Positions 13,215 through 25,257 are shown, counted from the first letter of the stretch. The stretch is DNA of 64,000 bases from Leptoclinus maculatus (GCA_032191485.1 JAVDOI010000003.1:16522313-16586312), one strand, 5' to 3'. Program-made: numbers and translations. Notes: generated from the letters alone by a model not told the origin.

Positions 13215-14114
13215 TGCAGTTGTGACGACAGAAAGGTATACAGGGACTTTGCAGTCTGCGCGCGTTGGAAATCTTTGCACACATTTTGTATGTGCATGAA
13301 TAAATCGCACATGCATGAATTCACTCACACAGATCGGAGAGCAGAAAGTGACGAGTGGAGGAAGGAAACGACACGAAATATAAGAAAGAGTCGGGAAGGT
13401 GTTGGAAATGAAAGAGACTACGTTTAATCCCCCAGAATCCCCTTGGGGGTCAAGAGTGCTCCGGTGTGTCTTTTAGGTTTCACTGTATAAAACGACGTGA
13501 TGTTTCAGAGGTGATGTAGGAGTTGTGACTTTGTTGTTGTTAATGTCTGATAAGCTTGGCAATTTAATATTCAGAGAAAACTTTCCAGGCAGGTGGTCTA
13601 GAATAACGGGATAAAAAGGAGAACTTTTGCACCCCGAGGATGGAAATTACCTTTTTGATCTCAGTAAGAGGCGACAAACACAAATGCGTGTGTGTGTCTG
13701 AAAACAACAAGGTTTGCTTCTCTGTTTGAAAAGTCACAAAAAAAAAAAAGAAATTGTTGGGCTGCACGTCAGAGCCGATCAAGAATTTCTTCCATCTCAG
13801 TCTGGACCAATAAACTGGAAGCTTACCTGTGCACTTACTCCACTCAGAGGGAGAATCAGCGAGCATGGAAACACCAAGTCAGGGAAAAGAAAAACTCTTA
13901 TTGACTTCAAATGCTTCTTAATGTCTCTGCCTCAAGGTCCTGCTGTTCTCAACTAGCTGCTCGCTGTATGCCCCCGCTGCCATCGGAAGCCGATACAGCA
14001 ACTGTACCGTGCAATCTAGGGTCTTTTCACCGTATGTACCACGGGTCGCTTCGATGTGGACAATTGCTCCTGGACTTGTGTTGTTCTCAAAAAAAAATCA
14101 GGTATGAATAAAAG
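13211..14114. other. Gene-free sequence
   Basis: Nothing recognised; an A-run lies at about 13738-13749. Confidence 0.5.
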
Positions 14115-14134
14115 GCCTGCGAGAGCTCGCAGGC
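14115..14134. repeat. Near-perfect 20-bp palindrome
   Basis: Arms GCCTGCGAG and CTCGCAGGC are exact reverse complements around a 2-base centre. AATAAA lies just upstream at 14107-14112. No transcript is visible that would make this a terminator or processing signal. Confidence 0.7.
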
Positions 14135-14369
14135 TGATGGATTGTCTGACTGATAGCAGTAGACTTTGCTTGTCTCAAAACGCTAAGCCCACTCTTGTAC
14201 GGCACATGGGCAGAGTACAATGACAGCAGTGGAAGATTTACCACTCAAAATCACATTTCTTTTGTTTGTTTTAAAACAATAACCCTGTAGAAGTAAGAGC
14301 GCTTTCACACAGGACACAATCCTTCCACATTCCAGAGCTCTGACTGCGCTGTTGTCCAACTCACTGAAC

Positions 14370-14955
14370 TGAAACACAACGTGAACGTTCAGTTCAGCTC
14401 GATAACAGAGAACGGAGAATTATCTGGTTAAAGGTAGCCTACTGTATTGGTGTGTAGTGTGTAGTGTGTGTGCTGTGTGGTCACACCTCATTTATGATGA
14501 TGATGAGTCCTGTCGGTCAGGTGTCGGGTGACCATACTCGTTTCTGGGTGTGTTTTTTTTTTAAATAAAAGACTTTGTGCAAACATCACTGTCACATTTG
14601 TGGCCTCAAGTTAAACACAATGCACATACAATAAAATCTCTATTAATAAAGTCTTTATATTGCAAAGAAAAAACAGAACTATTCAAATTCTTTTTCAAAA
14701 CTGTCACAATACATGTACATCGTCCCGTATCAGCTGTGTGTTTACTGGCTTGAACACAACTCACGTCATTCCTCCTGCGAGGGAATTACTTGAATCACTC
14801 GCTCAGCGAGTTCCTGACTCCCTGTCTGCATAGCTGATGAGACCGAGAGCTCAACTGAACTGAGAAGTGGACGAATCGTTTCAGGAAGCGATTGGCTTCA
14901 GTTCGTGCACCCAAAAGATTCGTTCTTTTTGAACAAAATCGTCCGTGACCCGGGA
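14370..14955. repeat. Possible degenerate MITE with GAACGA/TCGTTC ends
   Basis: The left part has GAACGTTCAGTTCAGCTCG (about 14382-14400). The right part has CAGTTCGTGCACC, GATTCGTTC and TTTTTGAAC (about 14900-14935). Repeats built on TTCGTTC/GAACGA words are common in fish. No clean terminal inverted repeats or target duplication can be drawn, so this is a weak call. Confidence 0.3.
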
Positions 14956-16290
14956 CCTGTCCCATTTTTTCCTCAAGGACATTCTATACTGACTGATTGA
15001 CAGTCCTTGGATTACCCCACGTCAACTGTGGCACCTTCACCATGCACGTCAGTCCAACATCTGCTCCTGTGCAGCGAGAGCCACCGCCATGGCAGTGGAC
15101 AAAAAACATGTCATCTTTACCAAAAAACAGCACTTGCAGAAAGGAATACACCCCCCCCCCCCTCCCCCCCTTCTGTGAGTTTGAGTGTTTCAGTTTAAAG
15201 ATAAAGAATTCTGGGTTGTGGATTCGGGCGGGTTCATCCGTCTCGCTGTCTTTGGGCGCCGCATTGACAACGCCTCCATTGTCACAGCTGAGAAATGGTT
15301 TCCCACTATTTGCATTTTTATTGATGCCCCAAATTGCAAATAGCTTTTCTCCTCCTTCTGTCTTTGTCTTTGCGTTGAGGAGGAAAAAAAAACCCCTCAT
15401 TTGTTCAAGCAGGCCCTATATAAATCACTATAGCAGAGTGAAGTGAACTGAACTCATCTCTGAATAAAACATCAGGTTGCAGACAGAGCACCCTGGAAGC
15501 AGTTCTCTCTTTTTTGCTCTTTGAAATTTGCTGTACCCTCTTCCTCCGTTATTGCAGAGCTGGAACTAATACTGAAGTGGAAAAAAAAAAAGCCCAGTGC
15601 TCATACCGATTGCATTCACAGTTCATGTTTTGGAGTTTCTCTGTTACCTCAGAGTCAAGAACATGCAACATGTACTACATGCAATGAGGGGGTACACTGT
15701 AATTGGTCGGACACATTGATTGCCTCGCTGTTTTGCTGCTCAAGTACAGTATGGATTGGATCGGGGCCATTACCACAGTCACTACCCTGTAGTAACAAAC
15801 AACAGTACCTGCGCTCTTTATGAGAGTGCAATTACTTATCAGTCGGGGAATTACTGTGAAATCAGAATCACACACACCTCTCCTTTTTTTTTTTTCCTCG
15901 TCTCACTTTCTTTCAGAATGAGCGACTGCGAGCAGATGAAATTCCATTGTTTATGTATTTATTCATTGTGAAGCAGGGATTACTGACGTTACACAAGGTC
16001 ATTCAAACAGATGAGTGAATACTCTATTGACTGAAATGTAAATACAGGCTCACACTGGGCTCCAGTCACACAGCTAAAGGTACAGCAGCTGTCTTCATTG
16101 TCCTTCATTGTCAGCCAGAGGAGCAAAAAGTGTTTTCCTTGAACCGTTGATTGAAAGTTGCTCCTGCCTCCATTAGGGTACGGGGGGGATCTTGTGAAAT
16201 GGAAAACCAGAAAATGAGATGTTGATATTGATTCTACAATCTAAAACAGAGGGCACCTTTCAGTTTATATTCATTTAAGTTATAGCCATT
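14956..16290. other. Gene-free sequence with C-rich run
   Basis: Contains a C12-T-C7 run at 15151-15170. Two overlapping opposite-strand frames (14984-15446) have no recognisable domain. Nothing else is seen. Confidence 0.5.
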
Positions 16291-16299
16291 GTGAATATT

Positions 16300-16640
16300 A
16301 TGGAAATTATCTGCAAAAGCAGCATGTCTAAATAGATCCAAGACTGGTGTCAGGGAACAATTCCTATGGTTTTCTATACAACATTCAACGCATCAATTTA
16401 GCAGCAAACTATTTGCTATGTGAAGATAAAGTGGAGCAATGTCAACCTGAGCAGAGAACGAAGTCTCCTTCTGTTTCTGTTATAATAGGAGCTTCTCCGT
16501 GCTTCGTTTACATAGCGTAGCATCCACCTTGCAGTGGACACTTTAACACTGTTAGCTCTGTCAGCACTGTTACTCTTGTTTGTTTGCTGTGAGCCGCCTG
16601 CTCAGCCGTGTAGAGGCAATAGATTCATTTTGTATTGGGC
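16300..16640 (+). repeat. Dispersed repeat Y, copy 1
   Basis: Contains GTCAACCTGAGCAGAG (16441-16456), AGCTTCTCCGTGCTTCG (about 16491) and GTTTACATAGC (about 16506). The same ordered blocks recur at 61650-61790 with scattered substitutions, which shows a dispersed family. It continues through a GTTAGCTCTGTCAGCACTG block absent from the other copy. I recall similar sequence from other teleosts but cannot name a class. Confidence 0.55.
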
Positions 16641-17814
16641 ACCTTTTAAAAAAGATATCACAAAATATAAATAATAATTTTTTTCATTAAGACTCAACAA
16701 TCTTCCAAAAGAGCTGGGTACCGCAGTGAAGTTGGTGACTGTTTTCATAAGTGCATTAGGGACTTTCTATGGCAGCAGACACAGAGGGAGCACTATGGCA
16801 CAGAGGAATACGATATTTTTAGGCAACACTTGTGTTACTTACTATTCTTTGGTTCTGGTTTATGTGGAGACAATAACATGAATACAGAAGTGATGTTGAA
16901 AGTTGTGTTTGTGACAAAAGAGCTGGCCTCGTGAATTTGGAAGAAAACTGAGCTTATTACCAAAGACCTTGCTTTAAAGTTGTTGTTTTGTTGTAATGTC
17001 CACCGTGCTTATTTTCAGCTTCACCAGACTAGTTGAGCTGCAAGTGTCAGAGGTGAGAACAAACAATAAGTTAAACTGGCAATAGTTGTTTTTCCTTTGT
17101 GTGAAAGGGGCTACTGAGACCGGTTCGGATTGACAAACAGACACGGCTATCCTTCCTGTCTACTTTTTTGCTGATCCATCCATCCTCTCGACTTCCGCTC
17201 CTCTCCAACAGTGTTCTGTCAAATCCTGCTAAGCTCCTCATCTCTTCATCACATCCTTCTTTCTTCTCTTTTATCATCCCTTTGACACTTGCACAGAGGG
17301 GGTAAAATGGAGTAATCTGTCTGTCTGTCAGAGTGTAAGGTCATTAGCCGGTGAGGCGGGAGAGGACAGGAAAGGAGGAAGGACACCTCAAGGTATAAAC
17401 ATATTCGCTTTAAAAAGGTATTTTTAAAAACACAGATTGCTTCGCTAAATATGTTACAACCCCTATAATACCTTGAGTCTCTCAAAGACTCATTTGCATT
17501 TGTTAATGAAGGATTTCAGCAGAAAAAAAAGCATCATTAACTTTGAGGCACAGTTAATTGAAATTGAGGCTCAAGTAATCACATTTTAGATACAAATTCT
17601 GTCAATGTCTGCATGTTGACACTTCCTGGTAGCTGCAGAACAGTTACTAAATGTATTGCTCAAATGCTGTTTCTAAGGGACCAGAAGTCTTTAAAGTGAG
17701 AGAAATGTATGGTTGGTGAAGGCTACACCAACATAATATAAGGAAAAGAGCTTTTTTGTAAGGTTGTCTGATCCACAACATTTGTCAAGGTCCCGTCTAA
17801 ATGTAACCAGCCCG
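16641..17814. other. Gene-free sequence
   Basis: Nothing recognised beyond short A/T runs and a (CTGT) stretch near 17320. Confidence 0.5.
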
Positions 17815-18170
17815 TTGTCATTCCCAGCCCGTCAAATACAGACGCTTTGTCACGCCCCTCAGCTTCTGATACCGACACCTAAGGCATCCTTTAAGTGTGT
17901 GTATGAGACCCACCGGACTTTCGAGTAACCACAATATAAACCCATCCCCGTCATTATTAGACGCTGAGAGTATCATGACATGGTATGAAGACTGAAAGAA
18001 AGTCACACATTGGGAGGGAGAACGGGTCAAACAAACACAGGACTTTCAACCCAGAGACCGGTGTTCGTGTCCCAAAATGTTGTTGAGTTATACTGAAGTT
18101 ACGTGATGTTTGAGACGTGTTTTCGGTACTTTTACGCCCACCCCAGGATTTCCTGAAGTTTCCTCTCACA
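17815..18170 (+). repeat. Dispersed repeat X, copy 2
   Basis: Opens with CCCAGCCCGTCAAATAC (about 17823) and contains the exact 17-base word GGGTCAAACAAACACAG at 18024-18040, also present at 42727-42743 in copy 3. The spacing between these landmarks is about the same in both copies, so they derive from one element. The 3' boundary is approximate. Class unknown; no coding capacity is seen. Confidence 0.7.
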
Positions 18171-18690
18171 AATTCAAAATGTGCATTAAAAACAGGTGGC
18201 TAGAAACGTACAAGGACACTTTCAATCATTGTTTATGGCAGAAAAGTATGCATAAGTGACACTTTTGGTGATTAGTATTCACCCTGCGACCTCTCCTCAG
18301 CATTCATGGGCAGTTAGGTGTGGGTCACATATTTGTTCGGTATCATCCCTCAAATAAAAATCCTCATTGAAAATGGAACGAAATGCCCGCGGCTCGTTGG
18401 AACGTCAACGGCAGCAGATTCATGATCGCAGAGAAAACTTTCACATCGCCCACAAAGAGGATCAGTGTGATTCTCTTGAGAGAGAGAGGGCGAATGTTGA
18501 ATTCACCCCCCAACATGTGCAGAGCACTTCTGACTTATTCACGCTTGCATGGATAAATGTGTTGCGTAACCAGTAAACCATCTGTTTGGGAAGAAGCAAG
18601 ATAAGTAAACAGTCGACGTGACCATGAACAAAATTAATTGAATTAAGAAAGCTCTGTGAGAGCAGAGTGGACGGTGAGTCGGTGTGATAA
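18171..18690. other. Gene-free sequence
   Basis: A plus-strand frame at 18367-18576 is rich in Arg, Glu and Gln and briefly looks protein-like, but it has no known domain and no conserved context. Not annotated as a gene. Confidence 0.45.
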
Positions 18691-18850
18691 TTGGTCTGTG
18701 ATGTAGAAGAAGGGGAGGTGGAGTTGAATGAGAGGATGAGAGCTAAAGAAAGGTGGAGAGGAAGAGAGAAAGAACGGGGGTGAAGTAAAGAGTTCATGGA
18801 CAGCTGGCTGATGAAGGGTGAGAGCGGGTAAAGAGAGGGAGAGGGGTTGC
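18690..18850 (+). repeat. Polypurine-rich tract
   Basis: About 150 bp of A/G-biased sequence (GAAGAAGGGGAGG, GAGAGGAAGAGAGAAAG, AAAGAGAGGGAGAGGGG). Confidence 0.65.
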
Positions 18851-19795
18851 TTCCTAATCTTGTTGTTTTTCTGCCTATGATGTCTCCCGTCGAACCCGGT
18901 TTTCCCCACGCTTGTCTGAGTCCACAAACACAGCACGCCACTCTCTTTTCCCATGCAACTCAGCACTATGTCAACCTGCTCCGTCCCAGCCCCCATCAAC
19001 AACCCTGTTCACACAAAGGATAACACTCGCTGAGAGGCTCGACACACACTGACAGACAAACACACACACACACACATGTGACCGCACAAACAGACACGGA
19101 CGAACCTGCAGCACCAGCAACTTTCCCCAAATAAACACACTTTTTTATTTATGCAGCAACAAAACCTGATGGAGCCAGGAGTTTTGATTGCTTACTACGA
19201 GTGTTTGTGATCCAGGAGGAGAGAGATAGAACAACAAAGAAATTTAGATTTACCGGACAGAGAACATGGGGGAAATTGAGTATGTGGGTTCAGGGAAAAA
19301 GGCCTTATCAGCATTCCCCATCCTCTAATACAAGCAGCATGGGAAAGGACACTCAGATGTCTAAGGTGCATTTCATTATTGCCACAGCAACAGCCCCTCC
19401 TACTGGTGGGCAACAAAACAGCAGGCGAGATTCTGGTCGGGTTAAATGGGTGTGTTTTGAGTTAAATACTTCAAATAAATGTACAGGTTTAGGGGTGTAA
19501 TGTTGTGTTATGATGAAGAGGACGGGAGCAAAAATAGTTCATTTAATCCTTTTTGTGTGAGAACCTCCTTAATCCCTTAACAATTTATCTTACAATTTCA
19601 GCAATATGCCCATTAATAATGATGCAATTAACCCATTAACCCCTTTTACAAAATAAATTGCATGTACCCTTATTTTGTACTTTAATTGTACTGTATTTTT
19701 TCAATTCAGGTTTGAATTCAGGGGTTCAGCCCCGAGCCGGCGGTTTACAGCGCAAACAGCTTCATTCTCTGTTCAGGTCGACATTATTCCAATAT
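18851..19795. other. Gene-free sequence
   Basis: Contains a short CA run near 19060-19076. No gene or repeat is recognised. Confidence 0.5.
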
Positions 19796-19802
19796 GTATT
19801 TA

Positions 19803-20585
19803 GGGCTGGGCAAGTTAACGTGTTATTATCGCGTTAACGCATTAATTAATTAACGCCGACAATTATTTTATCATGCGTTAATGCAGTTTTCTTTTTTATT
19901 ATTAAGCGGACAATTTTAACACAAGAACCGGGCAGCGAGCGGTGAACAGCTGTGTTTGTGTGGCGCCTCTTCATCTCGTGCTGCTTCACCTACATTCCCC
20001 TGGGTCCTAAATCCCTCCAAGTACAGCTTCTTATCACCCTCTATGTACCAACGTACATTTATAACAAATACCACACATATTACGGTAATCAGCGTTGCCT
20101 GTGTCTGATCAAAATACCAAAAAAAGCAAAAAAGAAATGATTCATTTAAATTGTTTTTAATGTTGTTTTGTTTGGAATATGTATAATAAGCATATCATTT
20201 AGTTATCACTACTGAGAATTTAACAAACATAAAAAAGAAAGAAAAAACATGACGTAGATAGGTTTGCTGTTTTCAAGGTGTATATTTCAAATTGCATCTA
20301 TTACACACATGAAAATAAAGTGAACACCGGCTGAATATCTATTATCAGAATCATTATAACTGTATTATAACTGCTACTGTGTAAAGGGAATACTGCTGTT
20401 AAAAATAACCTTATTTGTTTAAAGTGTTTGCAAATCAAATGGTATTGCACTTTTGTTCATATAGCAGTACTTTTAAAATAAAAGTGTGCAATACACTACT
20501 TTTGAATTCATTATTGAATTTTGCGCATAACAGAAAAATCAAGCGATTAATCGCGATTAAAAATGTTAATCATTGGCCAGCACTA
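19803..20585. mobile_element. Non-autonomous hAT-like DNA transposon
   Basis: The left end reads (TA)GGGCTGGGCAAGTTAACG and the right end, reverse-complemented, reads TAGTGCTGGCCAATGATTAA, giving imperfect terminal inverted repeats (TAG.GCTGG.CAA). Subterminal DNA is full of TTAA/GCGTTAACGC words on the left and GATTAATCGCGATTAA on the right, a pattern I recognise from an abundant teleost repeat. GTATTTA at 19796-19802 is repeated exactly at 20586-20592, next to the ends, as expected for a 7-8 bp hAT target duplication. The 783-bp interior has no transposase frame, so it would depend on a transposase from elsewhere. The hAT class is inferred from end sequence and duplication length. Confidence 0.72.
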
Positions 20586-20592
20586 GTATTTA

Positions 20593-21435
20593 CATTGTTT
20601 GCTGCTATATTAATGTTTAACTTAAGAAAAATGTATACAGAAATGCATTACATTATTAACAATGATAACTTAAATAACACTTAGACTATAAATAACTTAT
20701 CATCAACCGTATTAACAGTCTAAAAAGTACTTGGATGAAGAATTGGTTTCTATTTCAACCCACTTCCATTTAAATACAGGAGTGGACAGAATATTACAAG
20801 AACCTTTACTTGATTAAACCGCTAATTCTGAAAGGGTAAAAATGAAATAAAACAGAAAAGAAAAAAAGCAGGGCTTGAGATGACTTCACTAATTTAAAGT
20901 AAAGACACAGACTAGTCCGAGGAGCCATCGCCAATGTCAGTGTGACCTCAGAATCAGTATATAACAAATAGATACGAGCCCATCGGGAGAAGCAGCGGCG
21001 GTTAAATGACATCACCGATCAATAAGACACTCACACCTTAGTCCAACGAGTCATCACGGAAAACTGCGAGGGAGGAAAAGCTGTTATCTCCTCACTCACG
21101 CTAGAACTGGCAATATGTTTCTTTCACTTCCCTTCACCATTATTGATTTTATCATCCAAGAGAACTCGAGCAAAGTTTCAATCTGTCAGGTTAAGCAGAT
21201 GCTCCGGTTGATGCAGAGAGGATGGTTTGGAGGCAAAACAGGAAGTAACAGAAAACTCAAGACAAGGGGAAATTGACCCATCAAGTAGCCTCTAATGGTC
21301 ACTTGCACTCCATAAGGATTTTTTACACGAGAATGGAATTTGCTTTACAGGCACTAAAGGCAAAGAAACTGGGAAATATTGAGCGATTTGGCTGTTTTAC
21401 TTCCATAACATGTCTCGTAACAGTAATTTCCTATC
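20593..21435. other. Gene-free, AT-rich sequence
   Basis: Nothing recognised. Two similar words (ACTAGTCCGAGGAGCCATC near 20911 and TTAGTCCAACGAGTCATC near 21037) lie about 125 bp apart, possibly by chance. Confidence 0.4.
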
Positions 21436-21955
21436 AACTGGGGATGCTTTGTGGTGATATCTATTTGTTAAAATGTTTTACTCACTAGTGTCTTACAAAA
21501 TGTATGGAACTGAACAGCTTAACCAGTTTCATTCCTCTCTATATTCTGAAGGTTTGTACAGATTGTGTTTGTTCATATATCATTCATAGCCTGATTTATA
21601 AAACATTTTATTACTAAAAACATGATGGGAATTGATTTTCTTATGGCTGATTCATGGAGTGATAGAATAAGATTCTTTCCCCCTCGGTAAAAACCTTTGA
21701 CTCAAATATGTCAACAAAATGAAACAAGAATTTTAAACCTGGCTTTAGCAAATGTTAAGATTTCTGTTTTGGAAATGTAGGCAAATCAGCATATATTTAA
21801 TACGATAATGCAACATTTGCACATTTAAACACAACATTTCAGATACATACATTCAGTCTTTATCTAAGTAATCCACTGGGGATGTTTGATGGTGATATGT
21901 ATTATTTAAATCTTTACTATTTATTCACCTGTAGGGTTAAACAATTCATATCTAT
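21436..21955 (+). repeat. AT-rich dispersed repeat Z, copy 1, with partial internal duplication
   Basis: The block CAGTTTCATTCCTCTCTAT (about 21523) through AGCCTGATTTATA, GTAAAAACCTTTGA, ACAAGAATTTTAAACC and GCAAATCAGCATAT matches, in order and strand, 46605-46950. CTGGGGATG-(C)TTTG-TGGTGATAT occurs at about 21438 and again at about 21874, so the unit is partly duplicated with a period of about 435 bp. AT-rich, no coding frame, no terminal repeats seen. Class unknown. Confidence 0.55.
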
Positions 21956-23998
21956 ATTGCACATAAGAACCAGCAATAAAGCCACAAATTATACCCTGCG
22001 AAGGATTTATAAGTTGTAACTAACGGGCTTATTTCACAGCAGACATTTTGACTGGTCATAGCAGGAAACATTAACGATCCGTTCTATTCAAGTGCCAGTA
22101 TAAAGTGAGCCAGCATGCACAATACACATCATTAATTTGATCATTCACCACCTGCACTTTTCTGTTGTGATGCATACAATTTCTTCTGGGAAAATTTTCT
22201 TGGAACGGTAATCAATTCATGATCAGTGGCGATATTGAAGTTGCCAGGTAGTGAGAAAAACATCCCTGTATATCTCCAGAGTTGCTCACTCTTTTATTCA
22301 CTTTGATTGATTATCACAACACGAGAAACACAAACAACCTCCAATTAATGACTTATTTATCACTGCAGACCTGATGGCTTCTTAGAAAGCGAGTGTTTCT
22401 AAATGGTCATGACGTTCTCTTCTTAAGTCTTCTTCTCCTCAGGCTGGCAATTATAAACAAGTAAACAAGTGGATTGTGGTCCAGATGCTCTGCAAGTAAT
22501 GAAACTGTCTGCAGGGGTCTTCCTGCAGATGAATAAAAAAAGAAACTTGCTGAAGAAACGAAGCAACATCAACGTGAAAGGAGGATTCATACCAGCTAAA
22601 AGGATTGTTCCACTCTTGTTCTTAATAATGGTTAATGTCTAACCTTCTATGCATGAATGCATTTTTAACTATCTATTAATAAGCCATTAGTTATAACTTT
22701 AAACCTGTATGCCGTATGCCTCGAGTGGTACCAAAGCAATTGCAAATTCAGTGTTAAAATGTACAGAATGTCACAAATTCTGCACACGTCCTGCACAAAG
22801 TAAGTTTGTCCTGCAGAGTTTAGTGGTAAGAGACTGGATCTAGAGGACAGAAGTGTCTGTGTGGTCCTCAGATGAGCAGTCAACAGACCACTGGCTTGTC
22901 TCTAAGTCCTTTGATGTCTTTGTCGGTGCCCGAGGCCGCAGCTCTTTTGAAGGACTAATCAGTGACACTTAACTGCCTTGTTGTAAAAAAAAAAATGAAC
23001 ATAGTACATCAGCAGGGGTTTGCAAGTGGCCAACAATGCATGTTGTTAGTGCTGGACATCACCGCTTTCCCAACAATAAGTCTTGTCCATCCTCTTCTTT
23101 AGAAAGCAGTGTTTACTCTGAACACTTCAACCGTGGCAAAAGGGGATGCTGCCTTAGTCCTGCTGAAATATCTTTCATAAAAGAGAAAGACACCGTCTCA
23201 AGCATTATCTGTTAAAAAGAAGATCATTTGTGCTGAACAGGATTCCAGCAGACAAAAGACGACGAAACCGTCTCCATCAAAGATGCCACTTTCATGGAAA
23301 TAATAGGACAAGATCTCACAAGGAACCCAATAACTGCAGGAACTCTGAATCGAACAGTCACCGCCGTCTCCCTGGCAACTAAAAACTGCTTCTGAACTCT
23401 ATTCCTCAGACTTCAGAGGAGACGTATCGTCATGAAACAGAAATAAATGAGATGAAAGAAGAAATGTCTGTGTGGAAGTGAATCTTCCTCTTTTGGCAAC
23501 GCAATGGCGGGTCACGAGAGCATTCCTCTGGCAGTGCTTATCGAACCTGTCGCCCTAACAACAGATATCTAACAGATGTTACTCTTTTGAGGCACATCAA
23601 TTAAGGCACATGTGTCACACAGACAGGAGTACAATAAGCTACAGTAGACGAAAGTGTTGAAAAAGTTTCTACGTGCATGAACTCCGTTGGGGTGCTACTG
23701 TCTAAGTGACTGTCAAGCCCCTTTCTCAATGGTAACAAAACCACTAACATCTGGATTTTGTCTTTAGTTGGAAAGGTTACGATAAGGATTAACTCCCGGG
23801 TTAACACGAGTATTTATCGGCTCCAGCTCCGATCGGCAGTGATGGAAACACCCGGATGGACGCGCTAATATCCGCTCCTCTTCTGGCTCTTTCTTTGTCA
23901 TCTCAGCCACGAATTCCATCCGTCTCGGTTCGAGCAACGCTCCAACATCGTTTACAATTAGGCGGCACAAAGTTTGAAGAGTGACTGAGTAAGTAACA
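21956..23998. other. Gene-free sequence
   Basis: No gene or named repeat. A minus-strand frame at 23764-23970, next to the LTR, gives a plausible-looking but unrecognised peptide. With no splice sites or homology I do not call it. Confidence 0.45.
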
Positions 23999-24457
23999 GG
24001 TATTGTACCGGGTGTAGTAAGGACCCAGGAGCATTACGACAAAACACCAGGGATCGTTTGAATCAAAGCTTTATTTTCTTCGGCACACACACACAACAGG
24101 TAGAACATTCACAGGAAAACAGCCGCAGGTTCTCGTGGTCGGGGACAGAAGGCTGAGTGAGTTACCGGGACAGAGGCAAGGCGGGGTAGTCCAGAACAGG
24201 CAGGGTCGGTAACGGGGAATCAGTCCAAGGAGGTACGCGGGGAAAGTCTTGCATGGAAGCGGCGAACGATCTGGCAGTGAGTGTGTGTGTGTGTGTGTGT
24301 GTGGCAGGGGTTTAAATAGTGGAGGAAGCAGAGTGAGCAGGTGAGAGTAATGAGCTGATGAGGCGAGTGTGACTGGCAGGTGCACTGAATGAACTGATTA
24401 GGTGAGTGAGGGGTGGGAAAAAAACCTGGATAGTAGTGGCAGAGCTGTGACAGGTAT
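23999..24457 (-). mobile_element. Solo LTR, Ty3/gypsy type, with GGTAT target duplication
   Basis: The LTR itself is 24004-24452 (449 bp). On the minus strand it starts TGTCACAGC and ends GGTACA, the TG...CA ends of LTRs. GGTAT at 23999-24003 and 24453-24457 is a perfect 5-bp target duplication, the length made by Ty3/gypsy and many other integrases. Minus-strand signals are in the right order: a TATTTAAA box (plus-strand 24311-24318), then AATAAA (plus-strand 24070-24075). I recognise this LTR style from teleost gypsy elements. No internal region or second LTR is present, so it is most simply the product of LTR-LTR recombination. The GT run at 24281-24303 lies inside the LTR. Confidence 0.8.
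24281..24303. repeat. (GT)n microsatellite inside the LTR
   Basis: Short perfect GT run lying upstream (in LTR orientation, downstream) of the TATA-like box; it probably expanded after insertion or is part of the family sequence. Confidence 0.9.
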
Positions 24458-25256
24458 AAAAAAAAGAAGTCATATTTTCAATGGCCCCCCATGCTGCTTT
24501 CTACGGTTCACTGTCAAGTTCATGACGTTGAACACAAGGAAAGGGAAAAAAAACAGAAAGGAGTATTGGACGTCTACTGCCACAGGGACAGGAGCGTATT
24601 TTATATCTTTACTGCTATAAGCTCCCAACGCCTTTACTTCTTCATCAAACCAGTACACTTGTGGCTGCAGCTTGTCTTTTACATTCCTTCAACCCCTGCT
24701 TATTATGGCTAGCTGGTGTGCAAGGTAATTGTGCAAGAAAACCCCCAAAAGCTGGGCTATATGTGAATGCATAGCTGTAGTGTTAAGAAAGCAGTTCCTC
24801 CCCCAACCAATTCCCTAATCAGGGGCCAGTTTATACAAGTTACCTGTTGGTATAGCCTCATTCTTTTTGGCCCCTGTCCTCTGTCCTTACGTCAGTAATG
24901 AATCTGTGTGCCTTATTAATTCTTAAAACAATATCTTAAGGTTCAGTCCATATTTCCTGTGGGTGTAATTCCCCAAGGGGGCCATTGGTGGGTCCCACTC
25001 ATCATCCCCTTAATGCCCCCACCACATTCGCATGAATATCAATGTATTTCCATTGGTACATAATTGTTTCTGTCTGCCACATGGACTCCTGTCATAGAGC
25101 GAAAGTGTGAGCTGAAGGGCGAGGATGGTTAGAAGAATGTAGATAAAGACAGGGAGACCGAGAGGAGGGAGTGGCTGTTAGCAATTGGACAAGCACTTGA
25201 CCTTTTCCTCTCTTTTTTTTCCCCCACTACATGCTGCTTCACCTCACTTTGGCAGC

Positions 25257-25257
<1 letters not shown>
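24458..25257. other. Gene-free sequence
   Basis: Nothing recognised. Overlapping opposite-strand frames at 24402-24712 have no domain content. Confidence 0.5.

Noticed and set aside
18367..18576. Charged 69-codon frame resembling a coiled coil
   Set aside because: No homology that I recognise, no splice sites in sensible places, and composition like its surroundings.
20905..21055. Similar TAGTCC..GAG.CATC words 125 bp apart
   Set aside because: Too short and mismatched to separate from chance.
23764..23970. Minus-strand 68-codon frame next to the solo LTR
   Set aside because: Lies outside the LTR, shows no retroviral or cellular domain, and is short enough to occur by chance.
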